A stretch of 64,000 nucleotides of DNA from Poa pratensis (lineage: Eukaryota > Streptophyta > Magnoliopsida > Poales > Poaceae): the NCBI GenBank assembly GCA_947311845.1, contig CAMZMU010000107.1:14427949-14491948 (forward strand). The letters are read 5' to 3'. The notes beneath the pieces were generated by a model that saw nothing but the letters and a program-made list of their open reading frames with translations, had not been told where the DNA came from and did not search any database. Shown here one piece after another: positions 43,616-55,508 of the stretch; position 1 is the stretch's first letter, and the number at the start of each line of letters is the position of its first letter. A program made the position numbers and the translations under genes.

Positions 43616-45350
43616 CGCACTCCTCGGGACAGGCGACGTCTCATGCAAACCACGAGGAGAAAAATCTCCAAAGAAGCATTCAACCCCTCATCAGCGGAAA
43701 CAATCGAAGAGACACTCAACGCAACCTGAAGCTCAGCTAGAGCATCACGAAGCTCAGATCGAAGCAGCTCAACCTTCTGAAGTAGCTCCATGCGCAGCAT
43801 GGCAACCTGTGACTCAAAAGTTGAGACCAAAGAATCTTTGCAACACGCAGATGGGGACCTCGGCGGCGACGACGAGTGGCCAACGACCTCCGGTGGAGGA
43901 CAAGGCTGCTCGAACGGGGAGCGGCTTCGCTGGCCAGGAGCGCCTGTGGCCGGAGAGCAAGCATGAGCGGCTGGAGAGCAATCATGAGCAACCGGAGAGG
44001 GAACACGGCAGAACCTCTCCCGATGACCAGCGCCACGACAACGAATGCACCTGAATGGCCCGCGACATGCTCTGACTTGGTGGCCATATTCCAAGCAACG
44101 AAAACACCTTCCTTGAGCCCAACGCTTGATTGTGAGGCGACGCTCGAGAACTTCCTTTGACGACTCAGGGGGAGGGCCTCAGTTGTAGCGGCGCCGCCCA
44201 CCCACATGCACCCAGCCTCCATCGGCTTCAAGTGCTGCAGCTGCCACAGAGAGGCTTCCACAAGCCGGCGCTGAAGATGGACCAAGGACTGGAGGCTCCA
44301 ACTCAAGTATCTTCACGTCGACGCGCCCATGGACTGCCCCTCGAGCTTTGCCAGAAACAGCGCCTCCGGTGGTCGTTAGCCCTGTCGTACTGGAGGCCCG
44401 CAAGGCCAAAGGAACACGCTGCACCTCCATGGCGGCCACACTTGAACTCTGACCCACAGGAAGCGACGACAGCAAAGAACAAGCCGTCATGGCAGCCGGA
44501 GCAGACGTCATAGGCCCGTGGGGGCAGCGGTGACGAGCCAAGCGACCCCCAGCAGTCGGGTCAGCCTTCCGGGACACTAGGACGGCAGCAGCCAGCGCGG
44601 CGGCGGAGGTGGCTGATGGAGAGGGCGCGACCGGCCCGAGCTGGGCCATCTCCACCTCAGAGCCTTCGGTGTCGGCGATATCAGAAGCAACATCGATCTT
44701 GGTGGCCGCCAGATGGGCAGGGTTGCACGGAGGCAACAAGGGCCCAATGGCTTCAGGAGCAGCACGTTGCAGCTTGGGCTGCGACTGTATCTCGGGCCTG
44801 GACGCGGCAAGGCACGGGGAGGACGACGACCCCAGAACTTGGTCAGACGGAGGCGTGAGGAGGCAGGGGAGAGCCACGGCCCCAACACTGATGGTGGGCA
44901 GCATTGCCGGAGCGGCCGACGCGGGAGCACGGGGCATCCCGAAGCCCCAGTCCATGGGACCCGTCGCGGAAGCCGCCGTCACGGCGGGAGCACCGGGAGC
45001 GGCGGACTTGGCATTGTTCCCCTCGGCGGCAGGTGCGGAGACGAGGAAGGGCGACACGTCGGAGACGAGCCACTGCTCGACGGAGAAGAGCTGCTCCGCG
45101 CAGCCCATGTGCGGCCCCGCAGCCGTGAGCTCGAGGAAGCAGCAGTACCAGCCGTGGAGCGCGCCGTCGCCATCGGAGGTGACCCAGCCCCTACATGCCA
45201 GGCGGATGGGCGGGAAGAGGGCGTCGAGGTGAGGCCGGATCCGGTCGCAGAGCTTGGAAAGGATGCTGCAGGGGAGAGATCAGGCCGGCGGCGGCGGCAT
45301 CTCAGCCCTGGTCGCCATGGGTCGCGGGAGCCCTTCTCCTCTGGTTGCTC
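43616..45350 (-). pseudogene. LINE ORF1 fragment with double CCHC zinc knuckle
   Basis: Read on the minus strand, one frame starts about 45108 (MGCAEQLFSVEQWLVSDVSP) and runs through an Ala/Pro-rich region to VGGRRRYN, then a single in-frame TGA (44179-44181). The same frame continues with RWAQGRCFRCLEYGHQVRAC and CIRCRGAGHRERFC, two perfect C-x2-C-x4-H-x4-C knuckles, then a Ser/Pro-rich segment and a possible coiled coil (LQKVELLRSELRDALAEL). This is the layout of ORF1 of grass L1-type non-LTR retrotransposons, which bind the element RNA. The endonuclease and reverse-transcriptase frame is absent: the 3' side ends at the seam with unit B. Confidence 0.8.
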
Positions 45351-46579
45351 TTATTTGCTATATGGTGAATACTTCCCCAATCTTCTTTCTCATCCTGAAC
45401 TACAATGACACAACCTTTTTTTCTTAGCTGATAGTACGTGATATTTGCAATGTTAGAGGACCGATGACCGAAGAGCCTGACATTAATTAACGACAATACT
45501 TCAGTTCTCGGTTAAAAAACATAGTGTACAGTGTACACACAACTCTACGAATGCTTCAGTTTTGCCACCTAACCTTGAACGCTACTGAGAATTTGACTTG
45601 TGATGCTATATCGTTAACAAAGTCACTGACGAGCTCTCCCTACCAAGTACCAAGTGAAATAAGTTTATGCGTCGATCCATAAGTTACACAGAGAACCACT
45701 ACGAATCCGTTAGCAAACAAGTTCAGTCTTCAGACCGTCAGATGACAGAACGAGTAGTAAAAGCAACCTTTATTCAAGAGATCAGAGCTACACCATCCAG
45801 TAGAATGGGCCTAATGTAATCAGGTGGCTCCTCGTACGTAGCATATATTCAGCTACTTCATATGTTACCATGATAGCTTCCTCACTTCCTCAGATGAGAA
45901 TTTAACGGTTGTTTGTAACAGCTCATAATGAATCTCATTCGCCAAGTTTAAATCTGTATGTTCTTCTATGAAGTTGAAACAGAAAAACTACTAAGACTAA
46001 GAGCATCTATGCGGAGGAAATCAGGATGCAATCTACAATCTCTCCTGGCATGTCTTGGATTTCCATCGAAGAATCAATGCATTCAATCCGCATCTTCCTT
46101 ACACGAAGAACTTGCTTAAGACAGGAATCCTAGTTCGTATTCCGAGCTCACCTTTGGGGCATCAGTTTCGCATACCAAACAATAACAACATGTTCATTCA
46201 TTGATTCCGAGCAGGTTGGCTCTATCAGGTTATGTAATTGATATAGGAATTCCATGCAGTCGAGATAATTGAATTCAGGAAGATACCAACTCGAAGGAAC
46301 CATGGAAAAGAAATAGGGATTCTTCCCATTCTGATGCAAGTATAGCAGTGGAAGAACTGAGCAGTCAACTGTATTGTATCTGGCTACTAAAGCAGGTGCG
46401 TATATCTTGTAGCTACTTTGACATCTTTTTCAAGCGGGACTTCCTGAGCATTACTGCATGCGGGGATTACAGTCTTTTTCTTGGACTCAATAGTACAAAC
46501 ATGCACGAGCCAGTTTCCTTCCTGCATGTGTGGAAGAACACCGCGCTTTCTAGTAGATTCAGTAATTCCTGTTTCTTTT

Positions 46580-47839
46580 CTACGTTCGAACCTGCCCACC
46601 ACTTGCCTTGTCCACATCGACCGCCACAGAGCCGACTTTGGCACCAGGCACGCCACCACCCACGGCAGAGCCGTCGGCGAAATCGACGGCGGCCACTCGT
46701 TTCCCTCTAATCCTCGTAGACGATGTCGACGACACCTCTCCTCCGTCGGAGCTATCCGTTCTCCTGGGACCCGAGAAGAACCTTCCGGACAACGTCTGGG
46801 TGTACCTGAGAAACGACGGCCATTTGCTCGACGACCGTCCGAGGCGCCCGCCGCGGCGCGAGCACTGCTCGCCGGCGGCCATCATCTCCCTGCGCAGGTG
46901 CTCCGGCAGGCGCAGCGTGAACCTCTCGAGGTCGCGGTCGAGCCGGACCAGGGCGGGGGAGTGGCCCGTGGAGTGCGACCGCACGAGCTTCGCGGTCGCC
47001 GTTGCCTTGGCCGGCCGGGACGACCGCATCGCGCGCCGCTGGGTGCCTATGCGCCGCAGCTCCATCGCCTCCTTCCTGCGCTGCTCGGCTTCCTCCTCGG
47101 TCACCACGTCGATGACCACGGACGATGGAGGCCGCACGCTGCTGTTGTCTTCTTGGTGGTGCTGGTGCCGCACCACGGCGATTTCACTGGAGTTCGAGTT
47201 GGTGTTGGCGTCCGGCGCCGGCGGGGGATTACTCGGCTCGTCGTCGCTGCCGGCGTCCTTGGTGGGGTCGAGGTTACAGCGGCAGACGGGGCAGGTGACG
47301 TGGCTGGCGAGCCACTCGCCGATGCAGTCCGGGTGGAAGGCGTGGCTGCACCTGGGCAGCAGCCGGAGCCGCTCCTCGTCCTCGAACTCGCTGAGGCACA
47401 CGGCGCACTCGAGCGACGCCCCCTTGTTCTGCCCCACGCGCAGCGCCTTGGCCTCCGCGTACCTCATGGTGGGGAAGGCCTCGACCACCGCGGAGTCGAG
47501 CCCGCGCGTCCGCCTCTGCAGCCGCCGGGAGAGGAAGCCAAAGGACACGTCGGCGGCGGGCACGGAGCGGTCGGACGGTCGGGCAGCGTGGGCGGTGTAG
47601 GAGTAGCCGGTGCAGCGGCGGAGGTAGATGATGGAGGCGGCGATGAGGACGAACACCGCGATGACGCCGGCGAGCAGCGCGATCATGGTCGTGCTGACGC
47701 GCATCTCCTGGTTGGTGGCGTAGTCGTCGCTGCTGGTCCCCTGCCGCGCCGTCGCCGGCTGCGCGCTGCCGGCGGACGCGAGCGCGCAGACGAGGAGCGC
47801 CGCGAGCAGCGCGTGTTGGTGGAGGCGGGGCGTGTCCAT
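46580..47839 (-). CDS. ATL-type RING-H2 E3 ubiquitin ligase, copy 3 (intact)
   Basis: An intronless frame of 419 residues with the same domain order as copy 2: signal peptide, one transmembrane helix, GLD motif, complete RING-H2 ([20 protein letters not shown], then [14 protein letters not shown] and CPVC), Ser/Arg-rich tail ending GGQVRT. Differences from copies 1 and 2: [13 protein letters not shown] before the RING where they have [27 protein letters not shown] where they have [10 protein letters not shown], and a VPGA insertion in the tail. All RING ligands are present. A TATA box lies about 100 bases upstream. Confidence 0.92.
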   Translation of the reverse strand: MDTPRLHQHALLAALLVCALASAGSAQPATARQGTSSDDYATNQEMRVSTTMIALLAGVIAVFVLIAASIIYLRRCTGYSYTAHAARPSDRSVPAADVSFGFLSRRLQRRTRGLDSAVVEAFPTMRYAEAKALRVGQNKGASLECAVCLSEFEDEERLRLLPRCSHAFHPDCIGEWLASHVTCPVCRCNLDPTKDAGSDDEPSNPPPAPDANTNSNSSEIAVVRHQHHQEDNSSVRPPSSVVIDVVTEEEAEQRRKEAMELRRIGTQRRAMRSSRPAKATATAKLVRSHSTGHSPALVRLDRDLERFTLRLPEHLRREMMAAGEQCSRRGGRLGRSSSKWPSFLRYTQTLSGRFFSGPRRTDSSDGGEVSSTSSTRIRGKRVAAVDFADGSAVGGGVPGAKVGSVAVDVDKASGGQVRT

Positions 47840-47936
47840 CTTACTAGCTAGCTCGCCTAACTGCACTTCCGAACTCCGATGCACAGTGTTACTACTCCGG
47901 CTGGTCTGCGCATGCAGTGTGGACTGTGGAGTCAGG

Positions 47937-47944
47937 TTATATAG
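47937..47944 (-). promoter_or_regulatory. TATA box of ATL-3
   Basis: CTATATAA on the minus strand, at the same distance from the ATG as in copies 1 and 2 but with the variant flank GTTATATAGAGG on the plus strand, shared with copy 4. Confidence 0.7.
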
Positions 47945-48374
47945 AGGTGGAGGAGGCGAGTGAAGAAAATCGCAGCGTGTTGAGCTGGTTTGCGTGTTGT
48001 TTCGACGAGGTAGGCTTCGTGCGAGTTGAAGCCGAAGGAAGACGTCGCGGTCGCGTGGGTCGCGCCGGGTCTGGCGGGAGGAAGAGCTGTGGGCCAGGTG
48101 CGCGTTACCTGGCAGCGTTTGACTGTCGACCATCCAGGTGTTCTAGAGCAGCAGGCTGGCAGGAGTGCCAATGGGGCCGACCGGCCGAGGTGGACGACTT
48201 TGCATTTGTCTGAATTCAACTACGTGTCAGACACTCAGGTCAACCAACGGGGGGAGTGCTCGTATCGTATCAGCAACTGCCTATCTGGGGGCACGGACAA
48301 CGGTTTACAGCTGTTCTTTACGTAGTTGCATGCATGGTGTGTGATGGTTTTTTACGTAGTCCCGTTAATTAGTA

Positions 48375-48535
48375 CTCCCTCCGTTCCACATATAAGATGT
48401 TCTACCTAGATCACATGTTTTGCGAGGTACAAATCTAAATGAGTGTACATACACATTAAAATATGTCCAGATAAATTTAAATACATGTGCATGTGGACAA
48501 AAGCTAAAACATCTTATATTTAGGAACGGAGGGAG
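48375..48535. mobile_element. Stowaway MITE, unit C
   Basis: Ends CTCCCTCCGTTCC and GGAACGGAGGGAG, flanked by TA at 48373-48374 and 48536-48537. It corresponds to the unit A element at 34051-34209. Confidence 0.93.
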
Positions 48536-48613
48536 TACTACCTCCAGTTTAGACTAAGCCAGATATATGTCTGCGGCAATCAAAAGCGATCGGAGGGAAT
48601 AGTTCCTACGTAA

Positions 48614-49001
48614 GGCATGTACAATAGTCCACCGTCAGCTGTCTGTATAGCTTGCCACGTCTGAATTTGGGTGAGGTAGAAGAGGGAAAACCGGCAGAGG
48701 GAAGGAGGGCGTCGGTAATTCACGAGACGGTCGATATCCCGAGAAAATAGCATGTTATCGACAGCCTTTTACCGTTGTACGCTCGGGTGTCTCGAAATGT
48801 ACTGTTTGCGGCCGAACCGCCGTATCCTGAACCGATGGATCTGAACGAAGACCTGTTGTTGCGAGTTGATGGTCAAAATTATCCGGAACTACAAATAGCA
48901 AAACCTACAACCTGTCGTAGAAGGTGTTTTTACGGATGTCTAGAGGTGACGTGGAAGGCTACTGCAGACACCAGGAGGAGTCTGAACTAATGCACATGCC
49001 C
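48614..49001. mobile_element. Tourist-like MITE, unit C
   Basis: The unit C copy of the 34288-34672 element, with the same ends GGCATGTACAATAGTCC and CTAATGCACATGCCC. Confidence 0.65.
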
Positions 49002-49358
49002 TTAGGGCTGATATGCTAGCTTAGCTCCTACTTAGGGCCTCTTTAGTTTTGCGGATTTGAAAAGCACATGGATAGAACTACTGCATGAATAGGATCGATG
49101 TCCCGATACTTGAAATTTATAGCAACCAAAAACGTAGAAATCAGTAGGCGCAAGGGATCCTTTGCTTCGGACTCCTTGTGTCATTGAGCGAGTCTCCACG
49201 GCATAATTCGATGTCTCTAATCGTAGATGCGCTGGCCTTGGATTCGTAGTACTTGCTTGAGTCCTACGGAGGCGGCGGGCCCAATAGTTCGCCTGAGAGG
49301 TCGGAGGTGGCTGCGTGTCCCCCAGTCCCGGTGCTGCCAGTGGACGTGACTGAGCGAA

Positions 49359-49900
49359 GTCAAGGTTAGTTTAATGTCTTGTCGATTTAAGTGTGAGGGC
49401 GTCGAGAGTGGGTGCACCAAGGTTGGTACGGTTAGCGACTTTATGAATCCCTGTTCATGTCGACTCCAGGAACCGGCGGAGATCGAACGGTGCGGAGGTG
49501 CGGAGCGGAAGAGATCGGACGGCCAAGAGCTAATTTTTATACATAAGCCACGGTTAGAAATAAATTTTAGAGAAAATACAGTGATTGGCCCCCCCTAATG
49601 GATGATTAGCATGTGTGGCCCCCGCTGAGCTTTATTCCTGGTTCCGCCCCTGACGATGACCACGATGCAACTCAATCAGAGGTTTTCTGTAGGCTTGACC
49701 TACAGATGTAATTAACCGGCCGCTTTTTTAAAGTGTCTAGAATCAGCGGACTACACACAATCTCTTCAGTTATATCTCCTTAAACATAGCCGCGAAGGCA
49801 AAATAGGCAAACTCTGATGGGAGCACGTACATGTACTTTTTATTCAATACAATGATCAATGAAGATACAAAGTTCCCATATCTATTGTTTGTTTGTCATT
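49359..49900. other. spacer between units C and D with a hAT-MITE end
   Basis: No gene recognised. At 49576-49652, the stretch GATTGGCCCCCCCTAATGG to GGTTCCGCCCCTG resembles the right half of the hAT MITE family at 28908-29093 and is probably a truncated copy. Confidence 0.45.
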
Positions 49901-50786
49901 TTTTTTTTCATCGAACATGCGTCCGAGAGGCAAATGAGTTGGATCCCTAAGGTCATCCATGGTTTGATCTGTGCGAGATAGTGGGTAGGAATATCTCTGG
50001 TAGGCCTAGTGTAGTCGACGCACATTCAGAGGTCTCAACTCTCTATCACGACGATGTCCATGAGCTTCTCGATCTACCAATCTTCCAACAAGTTGTCCAC
50101 CTACTGCTGAATGGATGCTTTATGTTATCCTGAGCGGCTCTATTTCCGCTTCACATGTTGGACCGTAGGGTCTACGTTTAGGCGTTGTTTTCACGAGTTC
50201 ACTCGTTATCCTGATGACATCAGGCAAATGCATTGGCATTCTCCTACGGGACAATCTTGCCACGTTCTTGGGGAAGGACGGGTAGATGGGGCTAGCACGG
50301 GCCTCGGGCTAGTGATATTCGATAGTTTTAGAAAAAAAATGTTGCGCTCTTTCCATCGAATTATACAAGAAACTCAGCGAGATGAACAATCTAGGGTGTA
50401 TTGCTATATGGTGAATTCTTCCCCAATCTTCTTTCTCATACTGAATTATAACGACACAACCTTTTTTCCTTAGCTGATAGTTACATGATATTTGCAATGT
50501 TAGAGGCCTGATGACCGAAGAGCCTGACATTAATTAACGACAATACTTCAGTTTTCGGTTAAAATACATAGTGTACAGTGTACACACACAACTCTACGAA
50601 TGCTTCAGTTTTGCCACCTAACCATGAACGTCTACTGAAAATTTGACTTGTGATGCTATACCGTTAACAAAGTCACTGACGAGCTCTCGCTACCAAGTAC
50701 CAAGTGAAATAAGTTTATGCGTCGATCCATAAGTTACACAGAGAACCGCTACGAATCCGTTAGCAAACAAGTTCAGTCTTCAGATT

Positions 50787-50969
50787 TTTTTTTAGAACCA
50801 TGCAGGAGTGCTACATGTATATGAATAGATAGGAAAAGAATAGCCAAAGAATGGCTCAAGTCTTACAGGAATGGCCTTAGGCCGACAGAGAAGATAAAAA
50901 CAAGACCCTACCGGCAACAACATACAAACCAAAGTAAGCTAACTTCCACGACTAACAACCAACAAAACG
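50787..50969 (-). mobile_element. 5'-truncated LINE tail with about 16-bp target duplication
   Basis: The insertion begins with a T run (the poly-A tail on the minus strand), then TAGAACCATGCAGGAGTGC. It is flanked by GTTCAGTCTTCAGATT at 50771-50786 and 50971-50986. Unit C has the empty site near 45720. A poly-A end plus a long target duplication indicates target-primed reverse transcription of a LINE or SINE. Confidence 0.88.
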
Positions 50970-51430
50970 AGTTCAGTCTTCAGATTGTCAGATGTGAGAA
51001 CGAGTAGTAGAAAATTAAAAAAAAACACACAGAACGAGTAGTAAAAGCAACCTTTATTCAAGAGACCCGAGTTACACCATTCACTAGAATGGGCCTAATG
51101 TAATCAGGTGGCTCCTCGTAGCACATATTCAGCTAGTTCATCTGCTACCATGATAGCTGCTTCACTTCCTCAGAACAGAATTTAAAGGTTGTTTGTAACA
51201 GCTCATTCGCCAAGTTTAAATCTGTATGTTCTTCTACGAAGTTGAAACAGAAAAAACTTATATGTTGTAGCTACTTTGACATCTTTTTCAAGCGGGACTT
51301 CCTGAGCATTACTACATGCGGGGATTACAGTCTTTTTCTTGGACTTAATAGCAGAGACATGCACAAACCAGTTTCGTTCCTGCATGTGTGGAAGAACACC
51401 GCGGTTTCTAGATCCAGTAAGTCCTGTTTC

Positions 51431-52636
51431 TTACGTTCGAACCTGCCTGCCACTTGCCTTGTCCACATCGACCGCCACAGAGCCGACTTTGGCACCACCC
51501 ACAGCAGAGCCGTCGGCGAAGCCGACGGCGGCCACTTGTTTCCCTCTGATCCTCGTAGACGATGACGACGATACCTCACCTCCGTCGGAGCTATCCGTTC
51601 TCCTGGGCCCCGAAAAGAACCTTCCGGACAATGTCCTGGTGTACCTGAGAAACGACGGCCATCTGCCCGCCCGCCCGAGGCGCCCGCCGCGGCGCGAGCA
51701 CTGCTCACCGGCGGCCATCATCTCCCTGCGCAGGTGCTCCGGCAGGCGCAGCGTGAACCTCTCCAGGTCGCGGTCGAGCCGGACCAGGGCGGGTGAGTGG
51801 CCCGTGGAGTGCGACCGGACAAGCTTCGCCGTCGCGTTTGCCTTCGCCGGCCGGGACCGCATCGCGCGCCGCTGGGTGCCTATGCGCTGCAGCTCCATGG
51901 CCTCCTTCCTGCGCTGCTCCGCTTCCTCCTCGTCACCACGTCGATCACCACGGACGATGGAGGCCGCACGCTGCTCTCTTCTTGGTGGTGCCGTGCCACG
52001 GCGATTTCGCTGGAGTTGGAGTTGGTGTTGGCATCCGGCGCCGGCGGGGGACGCTCGTCGTCGCTGCCGGTGTCCTTGCTGGGGTCGAGGTTGCAGCGGC
52101 AGACCGGGCAGGTGACGTGGCTTGCGAGCCACTCGCCGATGCAGTCCGGGTGGAAGGCGTGGCTGCACCTGGGCAGCAGCCGGAGCCGCTCCTCGTCCTC
52201 GAACTCGCTGAGGCACACGGCGCACTCGAGCGACGCCCCTTGTTCTGCCCCACGCGCAGCGCCTTGGCCTCCGCGTACCTCATGGTGGGGAAGGCCTCGA
52301 CCACCGCGGCGTCGAGCCCGCGCGCCCGCCGCCTCTGCAGCCGCCGGGAGAGGAAGCTAAAGGACACGTCGGCGGCGGGAACGGAAACGGAGCGGTCGGC
52401 TGGGCGGGCGGCGTGGGCGTAGGAGTAGCCGGTGCAGTGGCGGAGGTAGATGATGGAGGCGGCGATGAGGACGAACACCGCGATGACGGCGGCGAGCAGC
52501 GCGATCATTTTCGTGCTGACGCGCATCTCCTGGTCGGTGGTCGCGTAGTCGACTGGCTGCGCCTGCCGGCCGACGTGAGCGCGCAGACGAGGAGCGCCGC
52601 GAGCAGCGTGTGCTGGTGGAGGCGGGGCGTGTCCAT
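51431..52636 (-). pseudogene. ATL-type RING-H2 gene, copy 4, multiply frameshifted
   Basis: The start is conserved ([20 protein letters not shown]), but a deletion and frame change at about 52540-52580 removes the segment before the transmembrane helix. A 1-base loss in a C run (52236-52239; copy 3 has five C, here four) shifts the frame just before the RING, and another 1-base loss at about 51930 shifts it after VVIDVV. All RING ligands can still be read piecewise ([29 protein letters not shown]). The tail ends GRQVRT like the other copies. A TATA box remains at about 52739-52746. It cannot encode a normal ATL protein. Confidence 0.93.
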
Positions 52637-53276
52637 CTTACTAGCTCGCTCGCCGCCTAACTGCACTACTCCTGCGATGGATGAAGTGTTGTTTCTCGGC
52701 CGGCTGGTCTGCGCATGCAGTGTGGACTGTGGAGTCAGGTTATATAGAGGTAGCAGAGGAGGCGAGTGAAGAAGATCGCACCGTGTTGAGCTGGTTTGCG
52801 TGTTGTTTCGACGAGGTAGGCTTCGTGCGAGTTGAAGCCGAAGGAAGACGTCGCGGTCGGGTGTGGCGGGAGGAAGAGCCGCGGGCCAGGTGCGCGTTAC
52901 CAGCTGGCACCGTTTGACTGTCCGACCATCCAGGTGTTCCGGAGCAGCAGGCTGGCAGGAGTGCAAATGGGGCCGACCGGCCGAGTGGACTTTGAATTTG
53001 TCTGAATTCAACTACGTGTCAGGTACTCAGGTCAACCAACGGGAGAGAGTGCTCGTATCGTATCAGCAACTGCCTATCTGGGGGCACGGACAACGGTTTA
53101 CAGCTGTTCTTTACGTAGTTGCATGCATGGTGTGTGATGGTTTTTGACGTAATCCTGTTAATTAGTACCACCTCCGATCGAGGAATTATTTGTCGCGGGC
53201 TGTACACCTGTTTAGACTAAGCTAGCTATATGTCTGCGACAATCAAAAGCGATCGGAGGGAGTAGTTCCTGCGTAA

Positions 53277-53594
53277 GGCATGTACAATCTGAATTTGGGT
53301 GAGGTGGAAGAGGGAAAACCAAGAGAGGGAAGGAGGGCGTCGGTAATTCACGAGACGGTCGATATCCCGATAAAATAGCATGTTATCGACAACCTTTTAC
53401 TGTTGTACGCTCAGGTGTGTCGTAATAGTACTGTTTGCGGCCGAACCACCGTATCCTGAACCGATGCATCTGAACGAAGACCTGCTGTTGCGAGTTGATG
53501 GTCAAAATTGTAGATGGTGTTTTTACGAATGTCTAGAGGTGACGTGGAAGGCTACTGCAGACACCACCAGGAGTCTGAACTAATGCACATGCCC
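53277..53594. mobile_element. Tourist-like MITE, unit D
   Basis: A shortened copy of the element at 34288-34672 with internal deletions. The ends GGCATGTACAAT and CTAATGCACATGCCC are retained. Confidence 0.6.
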
Positions 53595-53941
53595 TTAGGG
53601 CTCCTACTTAGGGCATCTTTAGTTTGGGGATTTGAAAAGCACATGGATAGAAATATTGCAGGAGTAGGATGTCACGATACTTGAAATTTTATAGGAACCA
53701 AAAACGCAGAAATCAGTAGGCGCAAGGGATCCTCTGCTTCGCACCCCTCATGTCCTTGAGCGACTCTCCACAGCATAATCCGATGTCTCTAATCGTAGAT
53801 GCGCTGGCCTTGGATGCGTATCTCTTGCTTGAGTCATTCGGAGGCGGCAGGCCCAACAGCGAGTTCGCCTGAGAGGTCGGAGGTGGCTGTGTGTCCCCCA
53901 ATGCCGGTGCTGCTAGTGGACGTGATGGAGCGAAGTCAAGC

Positions 53942-55508
53942 CCCCTTACCCCTTTAGAATCAGATTGCAAAATAAACCACTACTTCATATGAGATGATAC
54001 ATGTTCCATTTGGCCTAACCTAACATTTAGACAAATAAAACAAATATGACCCTTGAGTGGCAGGAGAGTGCACTCCTCTCTCAAAAATGTGGAATCAAAG
54101 ATCCATTATCACATGTGATCTTGTTACTACTACGTTATGGGTCTACTCTCAGTCACAGATTCGATAAAATATTCTCGATTACACGAATCTGGCGTCCAAT
54201 TTAGGAACAAATAGAACGGGGATTCAGGGAGAGAGCCGCCGCCGCCATTCAAGTTTGTCTTCTTCGATGCGTGGCTCTGATCTCGAGACTAGGGTTAAAT
54301 AGCGATGGAGGGAGTAGGTGTCTAGTCCTCACTGGTACCGTGGGTTGGGCCTCTCGAGCGAGGCTCCTTTCCCAAGGGTTGGCCCATTCTTCTTCCCGGC
54401 ATGCGTTGGTGTAGTGCTTGTCGATGCGGTGGTAGTTGTACAGGCACAAGGGGTCGTGACAGTTACATGCATAAATCCTCATAAAAAGCAACTTATCTAG
54501 CATTAACATCCGCAACACCTTTGATGCTACAAGGAAGCATCAAAGAAAATCCATTATATATATGTTGGTCTCTTTCCAGCACTACTAACAGTGTGAGACC
54601 GATATTTGTAAATATGCCATATTACCATAAATGATTTTGCGGTTTTTTTGGGTGATTTATTGTTTCGGTGGGTCAAGGCCCATAATTTCAACGTATGCAA
54701 CACATTTTATGTAGGATCGATACACCTAAGAAGAAGCAGAAATGTTAACTTTCCCATGAAAATCAATATCGATTTTGCTAATTCTTACTTATCTCGATAT
54801 CTCCACTTAATGCCGATCGAGAAGACTTTTAGTTTGAACTCATGATGACAAAAATCATATATTATTTGCAGTACATACATATATTATTACATTGCTGGGA
54901 ATATATCTTTTTTTCATATATGAATAAAGTTGTAAAATCGAGTGGCAAGTAAGTCGCTTAGGCGAGCGACTGAATATCCCGGTATGAACTTGAAAACTCT
55001 CAACATGCATGTATGTTCCTACAGAACATACAAGGACGTCTTTCTCAACGCCACTTGACGCGGGTTCAGTTCAGACGAGGAGGTGACCCTGCCATGCGCC
55101 CATGCGTCCGCACGTACCACTCACCGGCGTGGTGAAGCAAGGACACACGTACGGAGGTCGGCTTGGCCGTGTCCGGCTTCAGTCCACACGCTCGCGGTCC
55201 AGCCTGAGGTGCGCACGCTAGCTAGTGGCAGCGGCCGCCGCCGCGTGCCCAGCGCAGCCGAGACCCGCACGAAACGGCAGCCACAGCTTGCACGTAGCCG
55301 TAGCCGTAGCCGTCTGGGCCACGGGAAGACAAGGACTCCCCCGCCACTTGTATTGGCGCTTACGCCGGCCGGTCTATTTCTCGTGGGGTCCTGCCGGTGT
55401 CCGCTAGCAGCTCCGGCCATCCGTTGCTCCGGCGTGTCGCCCGCCCGGCCGTCGTCGTTATTACTGTGCCTGCCAGGTGGCTGTTTGAAGGGTACAAGGC
55501 ATGAGAAC
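53942..55508. other. intergenic DNA, no gene recognised
   Basis: AT-rich DNA with two GC-richer patches. At 54249-54518 a minus-strand frame reads CNCHDPLCLYNYHRIDKHY, which I do not recognise. At 55080-55500 a GC-rich stretch carries overlapping frames without motifs and could be an old gene promoter or first-exon fragment. The hAT insertion at 55509 splits it from 56716 onward. Confidence 0.35.

Larger units (their letters stand above)
45351..49358. repeat. segmental duplication unit C (carries ATL-3)
   Basis: It begins near TTGCTATATGGTGAATAC, which matches 50404 in unit D and 30757 in unit A, and ends at GAGCGAAGTCAAG (49358), which matches the end of unit D (53941). The 45983-46395 part (around AGGAAATCAGGATGCAATC) has no counterpart in the other units and holds no recognised gene. 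Confidence 0.85.
49900..53941. repeat. segmental duplication unit D (carries ATL-4 pseudogene)
   Basis: Its left part (GCGTCCGAGAGGCAAATGAG, then TAGTGTAGTCGACGCACAT) matches unit B from about 39648, including a further degenerate copy of the gypsy relic (49930-50260). It is the most diverged unit: it lacks the Stowaway element and has several indels. Confidence 0.8.
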
